Made by a program: the position numbers and the translations under genes. The notes beneath the pieces were generated by a model, which had not been told where the DNA came from, made no database searches, and saw nothing but the letters and a program-made list of their open reading frames with translations. From positions 124,001-188,000 of the forward strand of contig JAVYIG010002729.1 of assembly GCA_035222895.1 (NCBI GenBank): a stretch of DNA of 64,000 bases, read 5' to 3'. Below, piece by piece: positions 54,501 through 64,000 of this stretch; position 1 is the stretch's first letter; every line of letters starts with the position of its first letter. The DNA comes from Strongylocentrotus droebachiensis (taxonomy: Eukaryota; Echinodermata; Echinoidea; Camarodonta; Strongylocentrotidae).

Positions 54501-57500
54501 GATGCTGTTTTTGCTGCCACTTGTTTCAGGCTTTGTCTCCTCAACACCACCATCATCCTCAACCTACCTCATCACCACCTCTACGACTCATCGATCACAT
54601 GATTACATCCGCCCAATCAGCCCCCTGGGTTTCTTCTTCCTGAAGGTTATCAACACATCCAAAACAACCACAACAACTACAGCACCTCCCTCCCGTCCGC
54701 GCCCACACCCCTCCTCTTATCTATCCGAAAAAGAAAAAAAAACTTAAAATTTGGTTATAAAATCATCCTTTTAAAGCCTGTCTGCACTAGTTTGGCCAGG
54801 TGTGATTAGACCTCCCTGCAAGGTCACTGACAGGTGGTTATCTCATCAAATCAGCTCTCAATTAACATAAGAAAAAGAGGATCATGGGGGACCAAAAGGC
54901 ACTGATTACATTATTAGGCATTATTTGCTACATAGAGGGTGCAAGTAGCTATAAGCAGTGCAGTGGGGCTTTAAGGACATTTTTTAAGATTAAATTCACA
55001 AATTGAGAGATAAGGCTCTTGTGCTACTAACTGGCACTTTTGATATCCTACTGCGACCTCTTCAGCCAATCAGGATAAAGAGTCAACCAAGTGTTAAGCC
55101 AAACAGCCCAACCCAGCCAGCTAGTTCTCCACCACCTGTCTTTCCTCAACTCTTATTCATCCCGGCCCAAACAACATCAACCAGCCCAAACAACAACAAC
55201 AACCTCAACTACATCTGGCCCTCAAATCAACCAACCAGCCTAACAACTGGCCCCAAATCATCTAGCCTAAACAACTGGCCCAACTTCTTCTTCTCCATCC
55301 ATCCAACTTCCGGGCTTCCTAAACAAAAGGTTCCACCGCCTCTGGCGGTTTTTATTGTCAACTTTATTTTGTTTATTTACTCTTCCGCTTTGAGGGAGAG
55401 AAAAAACGATGTTGGAACTCTCCCCCTCTGGAAGAAATCCAATCATATTGTTGCACTGACTATATGAATTTTGCATGCTGTTTGAGAGAGAGAAAGAGAG
55501 GGGAGTGAAAAGTCATGTTATTACTAGTTTTCATTATTTTGTATGTGATTATAACAAAAGTTGGGCCAATATTTTGAAGTTCCACATAATTGTAATCAAA
55601 GGAAGACCATTGTTTTTATACAAATGTGAACTGCCAAAGCTCGGGAGACTGCAGTCCTGTCAGAAGATTTATGTCTAATATTTTTTTGAGTTTCACTTCT
55701 GGTTCTACTTGTGCGTCTATTAAAAGCAAAACAAAACAAAAAACAAATTACGAACCCAATAAAGATTATAAACCTACATGTATGCTTCATCCTTGAGCTT
55801 GATTATTAATTCTGGCGTGATTCTGCTCCCTTTTTAAAGGTAGGGTTACAATACATATACATGTCAGTTGTGAAAATTTCTTTAATGAACTGGACACACA
55901 ACACATAATTTGCTGATGAATGCAAGACTGAGAGAAGAGAAGGAAAGGGGTTTATTTTTAATGTCTATCATGCCAACGTTCCCTTTTTTGCTGTTTTCTT
56001 TTCAGCAAACACAGCCGTAGCAGAAGTCGAAGCAGGTAAGAAAACACTTGATTTTACGACCGTAAAAAGTGAAGGTTTCTTGTAGAGCCATTTTATAAAG
56101 AAATTGAATTGATGTTTTCTATTTTGAATGATTATCATGTTATCATCGTAAAATTATTGATAGCCTAATCAAAGCAAAATACTGAAATTTGGGGAACAGG
56201 GCCGGTATTCAATAAATTGCTAAGCTAAAGAACTTTACTTATCTCGTATTCAAATCACATTTTAGACTTTTACATACGAAAGACAAAATCTAAGTACAAT
56301 ACTTTAGCAATGTGACATCACACGATCAATCAAAATTAATGCGTTGCAATAAATGCGCGCTAATATAATTGTGGGCAGGTTATGATACTGTGTAAGAAAA
56401 CCATTTGCCTGCCAATCAAGGCCTCCAAATAATTGGCTTAAGTCTGGTAGGGAGCTGTCTTAAAATACTAAGTAAAACGCTTAAATTTTGTACTAAAGTA
56501 TGGAATTGAATACGGGCCCAGGGAAACCCTGAAAATCTCCAAGACAATAATGTACACACAGGATAATAGACATATGAAGGTACAGAGTCTTTGTGTAACT
56601 TCTTGTGTGCTTTCATTTGCAGATCACCTAGACGCTACCGCTCACGCAGCAAATCACCACGCCGCCGATCGCCTGTGTATAAAAGGTAATAGCTCCCTCT
56701 ATCTTTAATTGTATTTCTCCTTTCCCCCCCCCTTAAAAGCAGAAATGTCATAGAAAAATAAGATAAGTTAAAGTGTTAAATTTTTATTTCCTCTGCTAAC
56801 TGATAGGTGTATGGATGTTTTAAATTTGAGATCATGAAATAAATAATGATTTCAGCTTGGCTAAAAGAACTTGTTTATATAAGTTAAGGACAGTTTCCCC
56901 TATTGTTTATATCCTGATATAAAGTAAATTTCTGTAATTGAGGTGAATACATATATATTTTATATATCATGAATTTAATGCGTGTTCTGTTCAATTATTC
57001 TTTGTTTCAAGAAAAAAAAGTTAAATGAGTGTCCCCTCCAAATGCATTTAGTGTTCAATGATCAGTGTATGTTCAATAAAATGAATTCCTTTTCTTTGCA
57101 TATTGAGATCAGTTGATTGAAATATCACTGAACCATCACATTTCATATATTCTGCCATTTGTCCAAGTCATACATAACATAATTTACAAATACAGAAATT
57201 AGATTAATGCCTGTCTGCACTAGTTTGGACAGGGGAGACTTGACCTCCCTGCAAGGTCACTGACAGGTGGTTATCTCATCAAATCAGCTTTCATTTAACA
57301 TTAGAAAAAGAGGATCATGGGGGACCAACAGGTACTGATTATGCATTGTTTGCTATAAAGAGGTCACAAGTAGCTATAAGTAGTGCAGTGGGGCTATAAA
57401 CATAATTTCCACATTTTCTCTTCTTTCTCTGATGTTACCAGAAGTAAATCCGGTTCCCGAGACCAATCTCGCGACAAGTCCCGCGACCGTTCCAGGGAAC

Positions 57501-57787
57501 GCCCCCGCTCTAGATCCAGGAGTCCCCGCCCCCGAACTCGATCCAGGAGTCCCCGCCCCCGTTCGCGCTCCAGGAGTCCCCGCCCCCGCTCTCGATCCAG
57601 GAGTCCCCGACCCCGTTCGCGATCCAGGAGTCCCCGCCCCCGCTCTCGATCCAGGAGTCCCCGCTACGAGAAGTCGCACTCCCGTTCGCGTTCACACTCG
57701 CGGACTCCCTCGGAAAGCAAGGATCGCCACTCCCACAACGGAGATGCCTCGCCGGTGCATAAGCAAGAAGCAGAAGGCGGAGACTAG
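50372..57787 (+). CDS. SR splicing factor, SRSF3/SRSF7 type, whole gene (5 coding exons)
   Basis: Exons 50372-50586, 51551-51694, 56006-56035, 56623-56685 and 57442-57787 join in phase to 798 nt, 265 residues. The N-terminal RRM has [11 protein letters not shown] (RNP2 at about 15-20) and [10 protein letters not shown] (RNP1 at 50-56), and ends [15 protein letters not shown] nine-Gly hinge encoded by GGC repeats follows, then an RS domain with SRSRSRS and five or so RSRSPRP(R) repeats. RRM and RS domain identify a nuclear SR protein that binds exonic enhancers and recruits the splicing machinery. RRM text is closest to SRSF3/SRSF7, but there is no CCHC zinc knuckle, so SRSF7 orthology is doubtful and SRSF3 is shorter. 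The ATG at 50372 starts the conserved domain and follows a splice-acceptor-like site (50,317-50,318), implying a separate 5' untranslated exon. Confidence 0.92.
50990..51548. repeat. CT-rich tract running into the exon-2 acceptor
   Basis: About 550 bp of C/T-rich sequence, with pure (CT)n at 51,380-51,410 and 51,465-51,510, ends at the acceptor TCTCTCAG. It fills most of SR intron 1. Confidence 0.9.
51551..51694 (+). CDS. SR factor coding exon 2 (RRM end, Gly hinge)
   Basis: 144 nt, acceptor TGTCTCTCAG and donor GTAAGA. It encodes [19 protein letters not shown], then a Gly run and GSYGRYGRS. The GGC repeat probably varies between alleles. Confidence 0.92.
51695..56005 (+). other. Large SR-factor intron
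   Basis: 4.3-kb intron holding a GCACTAG-family MITE (54,775-54,970), an A/C-rich stretch at 55,085-55,300 with repeated CAACTGGCCC text, and a possible stop-containing exon at 54,530. Otherwise AT-rich with nothing recognised. Confidence 0.7.
54775..54970. mobile_element. GCACTAG-family MITE with TTAA flanks
   Basis: 196 bp, ends AGCCTGTCTGCACTAG and GTGCAGTGGGGCT, TTAA at 54771-54774 and 54971-54974. Confidence 0.88.
56006..56035 (+). CDS. SR factor coding exon 3 (30-nt micro-exon)
   Basis: Acceptor CTTTTCAG and donor GTAAGA; encodes KHSRSRSRS. Its length is a multiple of three, so skipping would keep the frame. Confidence 0.85.
56623..56685 (+). CDS. SR factor coding exon 4
   Basis: 63 nt, acceptor CATTTGCAG and donor GTAATA; encodes [20 protein letters not shown]. 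It is also a multiple of three. Confidence 0.9.
57208..57396. mobile_element. GCACTAG-family MITE just before SR exon 5
   Basis: It matches 54,775-54,970 along its whole length; TTAA at 57204-57207, right flank changed to TATAA. It ends about 45 bp before the exon-5 acceptor, so the branch point lies at or next to it. Confidence 0.85.
57442..57787 (+). CDS. SR factor coding exon 5 (RS repeats, stop)
   Basis: 346 nt, acceptor GTTACCAG. It encodes [19 protein letters not shown], tandem [10 protein letters not shown] units from near-identical 30-bp DNA repeats, and the tail HKQEAEGGD before TAG. Other frames through these repeats (Pro/Gly-rich) are artefacts. Confidence 0.92.
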
Positions 57788-60700
57788 ATTACCAAGTTTG
57801 ATTTTTATGACACAGGAGAGTGTATGCCATGTTTTAAGCTATGAATTCCTCCTGTTAAAGGGTAGAAGGACGTTAAATATGTCGTTAATAATGGATTTGA
57901 TGTCCTTATGATACAAGTGCATTTTAAAACATCAACTCATTTGCTTGAGGGCATTGCAGTTTTTATTCCAGGAATCGTTAAATCATCCTTAAAATTGGCA
58001 GCATAAACCCCTCGGAATGCGCTTTACATCTGAGATGTAGATTCCTATAGTAATAGAAGATGAACTCTGCTATTGCTTTGGGATTGGGGAATTTTCTTTG
58101 CCAAAAAATAAGCTCACTTTTCAGTATGAGTAAATCTAAATGGAAAAATGTATTGGAAATCAATGGATTTTTTCTCCTATTCTTGTTAATTCTAAGTTGA
58201 TATAGGGTTAAGTTATTCTGCCTTTATCTTGTTTAGGATAATTATGCAGCATGTAATGTCCTGCTTCATATGATGGTAAAGGCTTTTATTCAATTTTCAA
58301 TCTGGTGAGGCAGCCAGAAAGGCTTTGGTGATAATTGGATTAATTTGTGCCTTGTTAGGGTTTGTATGCCTCCGCTCAACGAAATTGGTGCCAGAGGCAT
58401 TACATTATAATGCTGCCAAGCTACAAGGAAACTTGAAAAGAAAGAAAAAGACAAAGACAAAACCAAATGCTATGCGAAACCACTACATAGTTGCATTTGA
58501 GATGCTCTCTCCGATTCTGTGTAGCATGGATTTGTTGCACGGCATGTTGTCTCTCGCACTATGTTGTGATTATTTCAAAAATAAGGTTGAGTTCTGGGAA
58601 AGGTGAACAATTATTTGTGAGCTTTTTTCATTCTTTTTATGATAAAGTGGAAGAGCATTATAGAAGAAGAAGAATAAATCCCCTGAAAAGGATGGCTCTT
58701 CAAATGTCTTCATTTTTGAAATAAAACAAGTAACAGCTAAAGATTGTGGACCACACTCTTGTGCCACATGTTGACGATGTAGTACCATATTCTGTGTACA
58801 GTTGTACTAGAAGTTTCTCCTTGGTTCATATGACTTTTAGCAGCACTGGGCCAGTTTCGTATCATTTTTATGATTAAAAAACCTCACAGTATACACCGAT
58901 ACTAATGTGCTACACATCAACCTTTCCAATTGCTACCAAACAGTTTATTTCACGATGCAATTTATGGCAGGAACTCAACTTTATCTTTAAACAAGTATTT
59001 TACTTTCACTTACGATCTTCATCTCTCTCTCTCTCTCTCCCTCCTTCTCCTTCTCCTTCTCCCTCTCCCTCTCTTCCTCTCTTCCATATCCCTTCTCTTT
59101 TATCTGTCATAATTCTATTCATCTATTTCATCATAATCGATTATGGTGGTTTAAACCCCATTTCTCTCTGTGTGGCTAAGTCTTATTGCTGCAAACTGTG
59201 AACATTGTAAATGTATTTTTTAAATGTATTCTTACTCTTATTCCAAAAATAATTGTGTGGTCCTTTAAGAAATCCCACTTGTTGGCCAAATAAGAACAAG
59301 TCTATATTAAACAATGTACATGTGCACTTGTTTTATTTGAATTTGAAAATGATTTGTCATCATACAAGCCTGTTGAAGGGTAAGAACGAGGACTTCCATG
59401 TAAAGTCCAATCTAAGAAAAGCTTCTTTTTAGCCTTTTAAAAAATAAATAATTGAATTTTTCTGCATTTAATTTAGAATAATAATTTACCCATTGTTGTG
59501 AATCATGAATGAAATATGACCATTTTTGTTCTTAACCTTCGGAGAGTTTAGCTCTACATTCCCAGGTGCCTGTGCATTTTATGTTGAACACCAAAGATAT
59601 TTTTACGAGATTCAAAAATACGGCTCAAACATGCATCAAGAGAAAATTCTCAATATTTGATTCTCTCCTTTTTTTATGTTGCCCTGCATGCTTTCTTTAT
59701 ATCCTGCTTTTATTTTCTTCTACAATTTATGTTTATCTCTTTTACGCATCTGCTCTTTCAACTCCAATGTTTTGATTGGATTGTAGAGGTGTTGTGAACT
59801 AGTGGATAAGTCAAGGTACTGTAGCTCACAGGTTACGGGGTTCAAATCCCAGCTCAGCACCAACGTCCTTTCGCAAGATGTTAATCTACATTTGCCACTC
59901 TCCACCCGGGTGTTAAATGGGTACCTGGTAGGATGCGAATGTTAACGTAGTTTGCTCAGCATTGTGAGTGTCTGTAAAATTGTGCCTGGCTAGAATGCTC
60001 CCAAGGGAGTGGAGAATGCATATCATTATCTGCCCTTGAAAATTGTGATTAGCTACAAAATTTACTAATTTATCTTTTACTTATTTTTAATAAAAACCTA
60101 TAAGTATTGGATTATGCGTTTCGCTTAATTGTGACTCAATCTGCCTTTCTACCATTCCTCTTTTGTTTTTAATCTATATTTGCATGTGCACATTTCCAAA
60201 ACTTACATCTTACTTTTGATTTCAAAGGCCTGATACAGTAATATGCAAGTTCATTTGAGCAAAACAAGGTTTGAATATTGCGCAGAATTATTTGCTATTG
60301 ATGGAGAAACTTGTATTTCTTATTTAATATGTATGTGTCTTATTGTTGTGCGTGATTATCAGTAATTCAGTATTTGTATTTTTCTTCAGAGCGCACATTT
60401 TTGTTAACTCGGTCGAAACGAACAAAGTAGGCCTACTGTATAGGTGAAGATGAGTATTATTGCCATTGGATACTCTATATGATGTAGTCTCAAAGAACAA
60501 ACCTGTCAACTTCTTTTTGCATATCAGATACGACACGTTCAACCACCATAAGCCAAATTAAAAATCTGCTGTAGTTTAATGTTTACATTTAATTGAATGA
60601 CACCTGCAAGCAACAAAGGTCTTGCACGCATTCACTGAGCTCTGTGTAAATGTTAGTTTTGCATGAACGTCATCTTTATAAAAAAAAAACCCTACTGTTT

Positions 60701-62400
60701 TGCGTGTCATATCTGAGTGAGGCTCTAATGTATATATTGTTCACCTATAGTCTCTCTTTTTGTAAAACTCTGCCGCATTAACTCAACTTTCAAAATGGTG
60801 GCCATTTCAAACATCGCCTTTTCTTCTCCTTCAAATTAGTGATTGTTCCTGAAAGAGTCTTGTAACACGTTGTTTGCTGTGCTTCTTTCAAAATCATTTG
60901 TCATAGGTTGTGCAAGTAAAATCCTGTTAACTGGAACCTTTGCTTGAAATTAACTTCTGCTTTTGGTAATAGTACACTTCACATGAATTAACTTATAGTA
61001 AATATAGTGCCATCTCTGTAAAATAGCTGTTTACTCGGTTTATCTATTAATTGTGTTGTAAGCTACACATTCATTTCTTAAACTAATTTATCTGATAATA
61101 CTTTTATTTCAAATTCTTGTAATTAGGAATATGTACTTATTATTCTAATGTTTTTAATTTCTACAAGTGTTCTTCATTGTGAAGTTCACTGTATATGTTA
61201 AAATTGCTATTTTCTTTGTCACATTTTATTGGGTATATGGTTACATTTTCTGTAAAGCAGTGAATCATTTTTTTTAATCAATTTCAGTCCGTCAAAAAAA
61301 AGGTTTAAAATAATCTCTGTATCATTTTAATAAAATAAGCTTAGCACTCATTTTACCCTGATTATGAACTGATAAATATGTTTGTAAATTTGTGTATTTA
61401 TGCGCTGTATTGGCACTTGTTATAACACTTGACCCTGTTACACTGGTAGACTGGAGTAGGTTTTAATTTACACCCTACATAGATGCATGTTGAGTATCAC
61501 CACGATCGTAATATAAAAACAATTATGCAGTTAACACTGGTTTTAACACCAGATTCTGTTACACTGTGTACTGTTTCTTGAAACCGTCCACAAGTCTAAC
61601 GTCTTGGACATTCAGTTGAAATAGATGTTATAGAATTAATACCTGTTTCTATATGATGTCCATGAACGTGAACTAATGATGTTTTCAAGACAATGGCTAT
61701 TGGTAGACAATGGATTCGGTGTTAGTTGACACCATGCTTAAATGGATGTTCATTATCATATACAGGTGTATCAGTACATGCATACAGTTAGCACCAGTCT
61801 CAACACCAGGTAAAAGTACACTGGTGAACTCTTTGTTTTGGTGTTACTGAGCAGAAATAACTTGACAATCATACTTAGACACCAAGCCAGCACTGTTTAT
61901 GAAATTGGAGATCAAGAATTAAGTGTAGTGTAATGTTTGGTGTTTTCACAACCCATCGTATCCCAGTGAAGTGCTTAGCACCTTACTTACTCTGCTTAAA
62001 ACACTCCCATTAGAAAATGCTTTTGTAACAGTGACTGCAGTAGTGTACACGTATAATCACATAATTATGAGTTGATTCATGCTCTCCTTATTTCTAAAAG
62101 GATGTATTTTTGTGACTGTTTTTGCAATAGTGGAGGAACTGGACTTTGTGGAATAAAGTATTTTACACGCAAGGATTTTGATATGATCTTCTTTTATTGC
62201 CGTCTGTGTGATTGCAAATTGTGTTTTTGTTTTGTTGAAACAGAGTCGTTTATTTATATTTTCAATGTTATTGTATTCATGTCTTTTTGGTGTCAAAAGG
62301 GCGTTAACTCATACTTTAACACAAGCTTTAACATCCTTCTGGCTTTGAAAAGATTATAGTTTGTAAACTGCTCAGGGTGACATATTGTATTGTAGTTATT
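57788..62400 (+). other. Downstream region / long 3' UTR of the SR gene
   Basis: AT-rich, no protein-like frames. Candidate AATAAA signals at 58720-58725 and 62152-62157. It contains a TTAA-MITE remnant (about 58,580-58,990), a CT-rich patch (59,020-59,095), a SINE (59,785-60,060) and, near 61,420-61,860, repeated AACACCAG/TTACACTG text. Confidence 0.5.
59785..60060 (+). mobile_element. tRNA-derived SINE
   Basis: B-box GGTTCAAATCCC (59,839-59,850); tail GATGTTAATCTACATTTGCC, ACTCTCCACCCGGGTGTTAA, GGGTACCTGGTAGGATGCGA, shared with the SINEs at 28,705 and 3,844. Confidence 0.82.
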
Positions 62401-62723
62401 ATCTCTGTATAGACAGGACCCAACTCTTTGTAGCTATGTTTGGTAAGCCTTTGACAAATCTCTCTTTTAAATTTAAAATTTCTATTTGTTGAAATAGGTA
62501 TTAATGAAATACAATTAACCTCATAATCTGATTGATTGGATATAATTTAGAAAACATGAAATGATACAGCTAAACTCGATTCATCAATTGTAATTTTTCT
62601 GAACTTTTATTTTTTCATCTATTGAGCATTGCACAACAAACCAAACATATTACATCACAATTCATCACATAACCTGATTAACCAATTCACAGTGGTGCTT
62701 CGTCATGAGGAAAACAGTTACGA

Positions 62724-63010
62724 GGTGTCATAGTCGAGTGGGTTGAGCACTCTACTTGAATTATGCAAAGGTCTTCGGTTCGATCCCCTAAACGGCAATA
62801 TTGTCTTTTGGCGAGGCATTATTCTACTTTTGACCTTGTAAGATGATGAAAGCCTTTGTGATACTAATGGCAACATGCCCTCACATTGACCATAATATGG
62901 TAGGAATATTCCCCCAGGGAGTGGAGATCATGCACACTGTGCAGGAATGAATCTGACGATCGAGGTACTAATTCACGAACCTGTAAAGCTCTTAGAGACT
63001 ATATGAATCC
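62724..63010 (+). mobile_element. tRNA-derived SINE, second type
   Basis: Head GTCATAGTCGAGTGGGTTGA with B-box GGTTCGATCCC (62,777-62,787), then GGCGAGGCATTATTCTAC and CCCAGGGAGTGGAGATCATG. The long-arm head resembles a Leu/Ser-type tRNA. Confidence 0.75.
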
Positions 63011-63780
63011 ATTTTATTATTGGGGTTATTACTAATTTTATCAATACTATTTTTATTAATATTATTATCATTGTTATAATTATCATTTAGTGCTGACAAG
63101 GTGTCAATATCAATGTTAGTTACCGGAAAGGGAGGTTCTATTGTATATAACGGTTGACAGTATCACGATCCATTCCTTGCATCATTTGAAGGGATAGTTG
63201 AGTTCTGTTGCAGAGGGCGGTCCACAAAATAATTTGTTTGTGAGATAAAGAAAAACTGACTGTCAAATTTGAAAGAACATACAATTTAAATGACAAAATC
63301 ATCTTTGTTTGATCAAAATCGGTGCAGAGACGGCTGAAATATCCATAAATATAACGATTTCTAATACCTGTGTACTTGAACCAGCCGATGAAAGCCGTTG
63401 AAAAAACAAAATAGCGCCTTTTACGTTGTATTTCAGCCGATGTTGGGTTTTTTGTTGGTTATATTACGCACAATTTTTTTTGAAAGTGGAGCTGAATTGG
63501 TATGATCGTATTGGCTAAATTTCACACATTTTGGGGTCTTAAATTACCTTCTCAGCAATTTTAGGTCCTAAAAGGGCACTAGAAATGTCATAGATAAGAA
63601 TAAAAGCAATAACCATGCCCTTTGAAGGCATTTGCGATCTGAAAACAGAACTCATCTATCCCTTTATTATAGAAAATAGAAATAGAGGATATAATATATT
63701 CTTCGGTATAAATTACATAAAGTTTTATGCGTGAATTTTACACAGCAACATTTTATGAAGTTGAATATACCCCTCCCATT
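63010..63780. other. Intergenic sequence
   Basis: AT-rich, with a TTATTAT-rich part at 63,015-63,090. No gene or element recognised. Confidence 0.5.
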
Positions 63781-63784
63781 TTTT

Positions 63785-63790
63785 CTCTTG

Positions 63791-63857
<67 letters not shown>

Positions 63858-64000
63858 CCCTTCTCTCTCTCTCTCTCTCTCTCTCACATCCCTCTCTTTC
63901 AATCTCTCTCTCCTACTCTCTCTCTCTCTCTCACCCCCTCTCTCTCTCTCTCTCTCTCTCTCACCCCCTCTCTCTCTTTCTCTCTCTCTTCCTCCCTTTC
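63785..64000. repeat. (CT)n microsatellite reaching the window end
   Basis: CTCTCTCT runs broken by CACCCCC units with a roughly 60-bp rhythm; continues beyond the window. Confidence 0.9.

Noticed and set aside
54487..55467. Frames with Thr/Ser/Pro/Asn-rich text resembling a secreted mucin-like protein
   Set aside because: A/C-rich intronic DNA of the SR gene; no conserved domain and no splice support.

Overview
This is animal nuclear DNA from an intron- and repeat-rich genome. The genes have GT-AG introns of 0.1 to 9 kb, and the window also holds tRNA-headed SINEs, the 3' end of a LINE, many small inverted-repeat DNA transposons (MITEs), minisatellites and very frequent poly(G)/poly(C) runs. 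A marine deuterostome, most likely an echinoderm such as a sea urchin, fits best. That assignment rests on the gene types and on a SINE tail style I associate with echinoids, so it is moderate in confidence.

Three multi-exon genes can be reconstructed codon by codon. (1) On the minus strand, 25,756 down to 6,676, eight exons give a 499-residue radical-SAM enzyme of the ArsS (arsenosugar biosynthesis) family. It has a C-terminal DUF3641-type Cys-rich region and a putative mitochondrial presequence. (2) On the plus strand, 37,242-41,698, five exons give a 415-residue TMEM183 (F-box-like) protein. A partial paralogue with only exons 1-3 lies directly upstream (32,293-34,691), and eroded exon-2 copies lie at 1-3,042. 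(3) On the plus strand, 50,372-57,787, five coding exons give a 265-residue SR splicing factor of the SRSF3/SRSF7 type, followed by a long 3' region.

Layout: 1-3,400 tandem segmental units holding TMEM183 exon-2 relics, 42-bp and 62-bp minisatellites; 3,400-6,460 AT-rich sequence with a direct repeat; 6,466-6,680 a 24-bp minisatellite that starts at the ArsS stop codon; 6,676-16,105 ArsS exons 8-2 with TTAA-flanked MITEs, eroded exon-7 copies and a three-level transposon nest; 16,561-21,978 a 5.4-kb element with about 930-bp inverted terminal repeats inside ArsS intron 1; 22,000-25,450 further inverted-repeat elements and a 480-bp palindrome; 25,448-25,756 ArsS exon 1; 26,000-32,200 poly-G-rich repeats including a hAT-like element; 32,293-41,698 the two TMEM183 copies; 42,600-46,640 intergenic DNA with a (CT)n block; 46,643-50,052 a second hAT-like element filled with satellite; 50,319-62,400 the SR gene and its 3' region; then SINE and (CT)n to the end.

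The genes have unrelated jobs (arsenic/SAM chemistry, a putative F-box adaptor, pre-mRNA splicing), and nothing suggests an operon. The most striking features are the ArsS-like enzyme in an animal genome, repeated partial-exon duplication in two of the genes, and a roughly 109-bp satellite built around the GCGAAGC mini-hairpin that is carried inside at least two separate hAT-like insertions with clean 8-bp target duplications.
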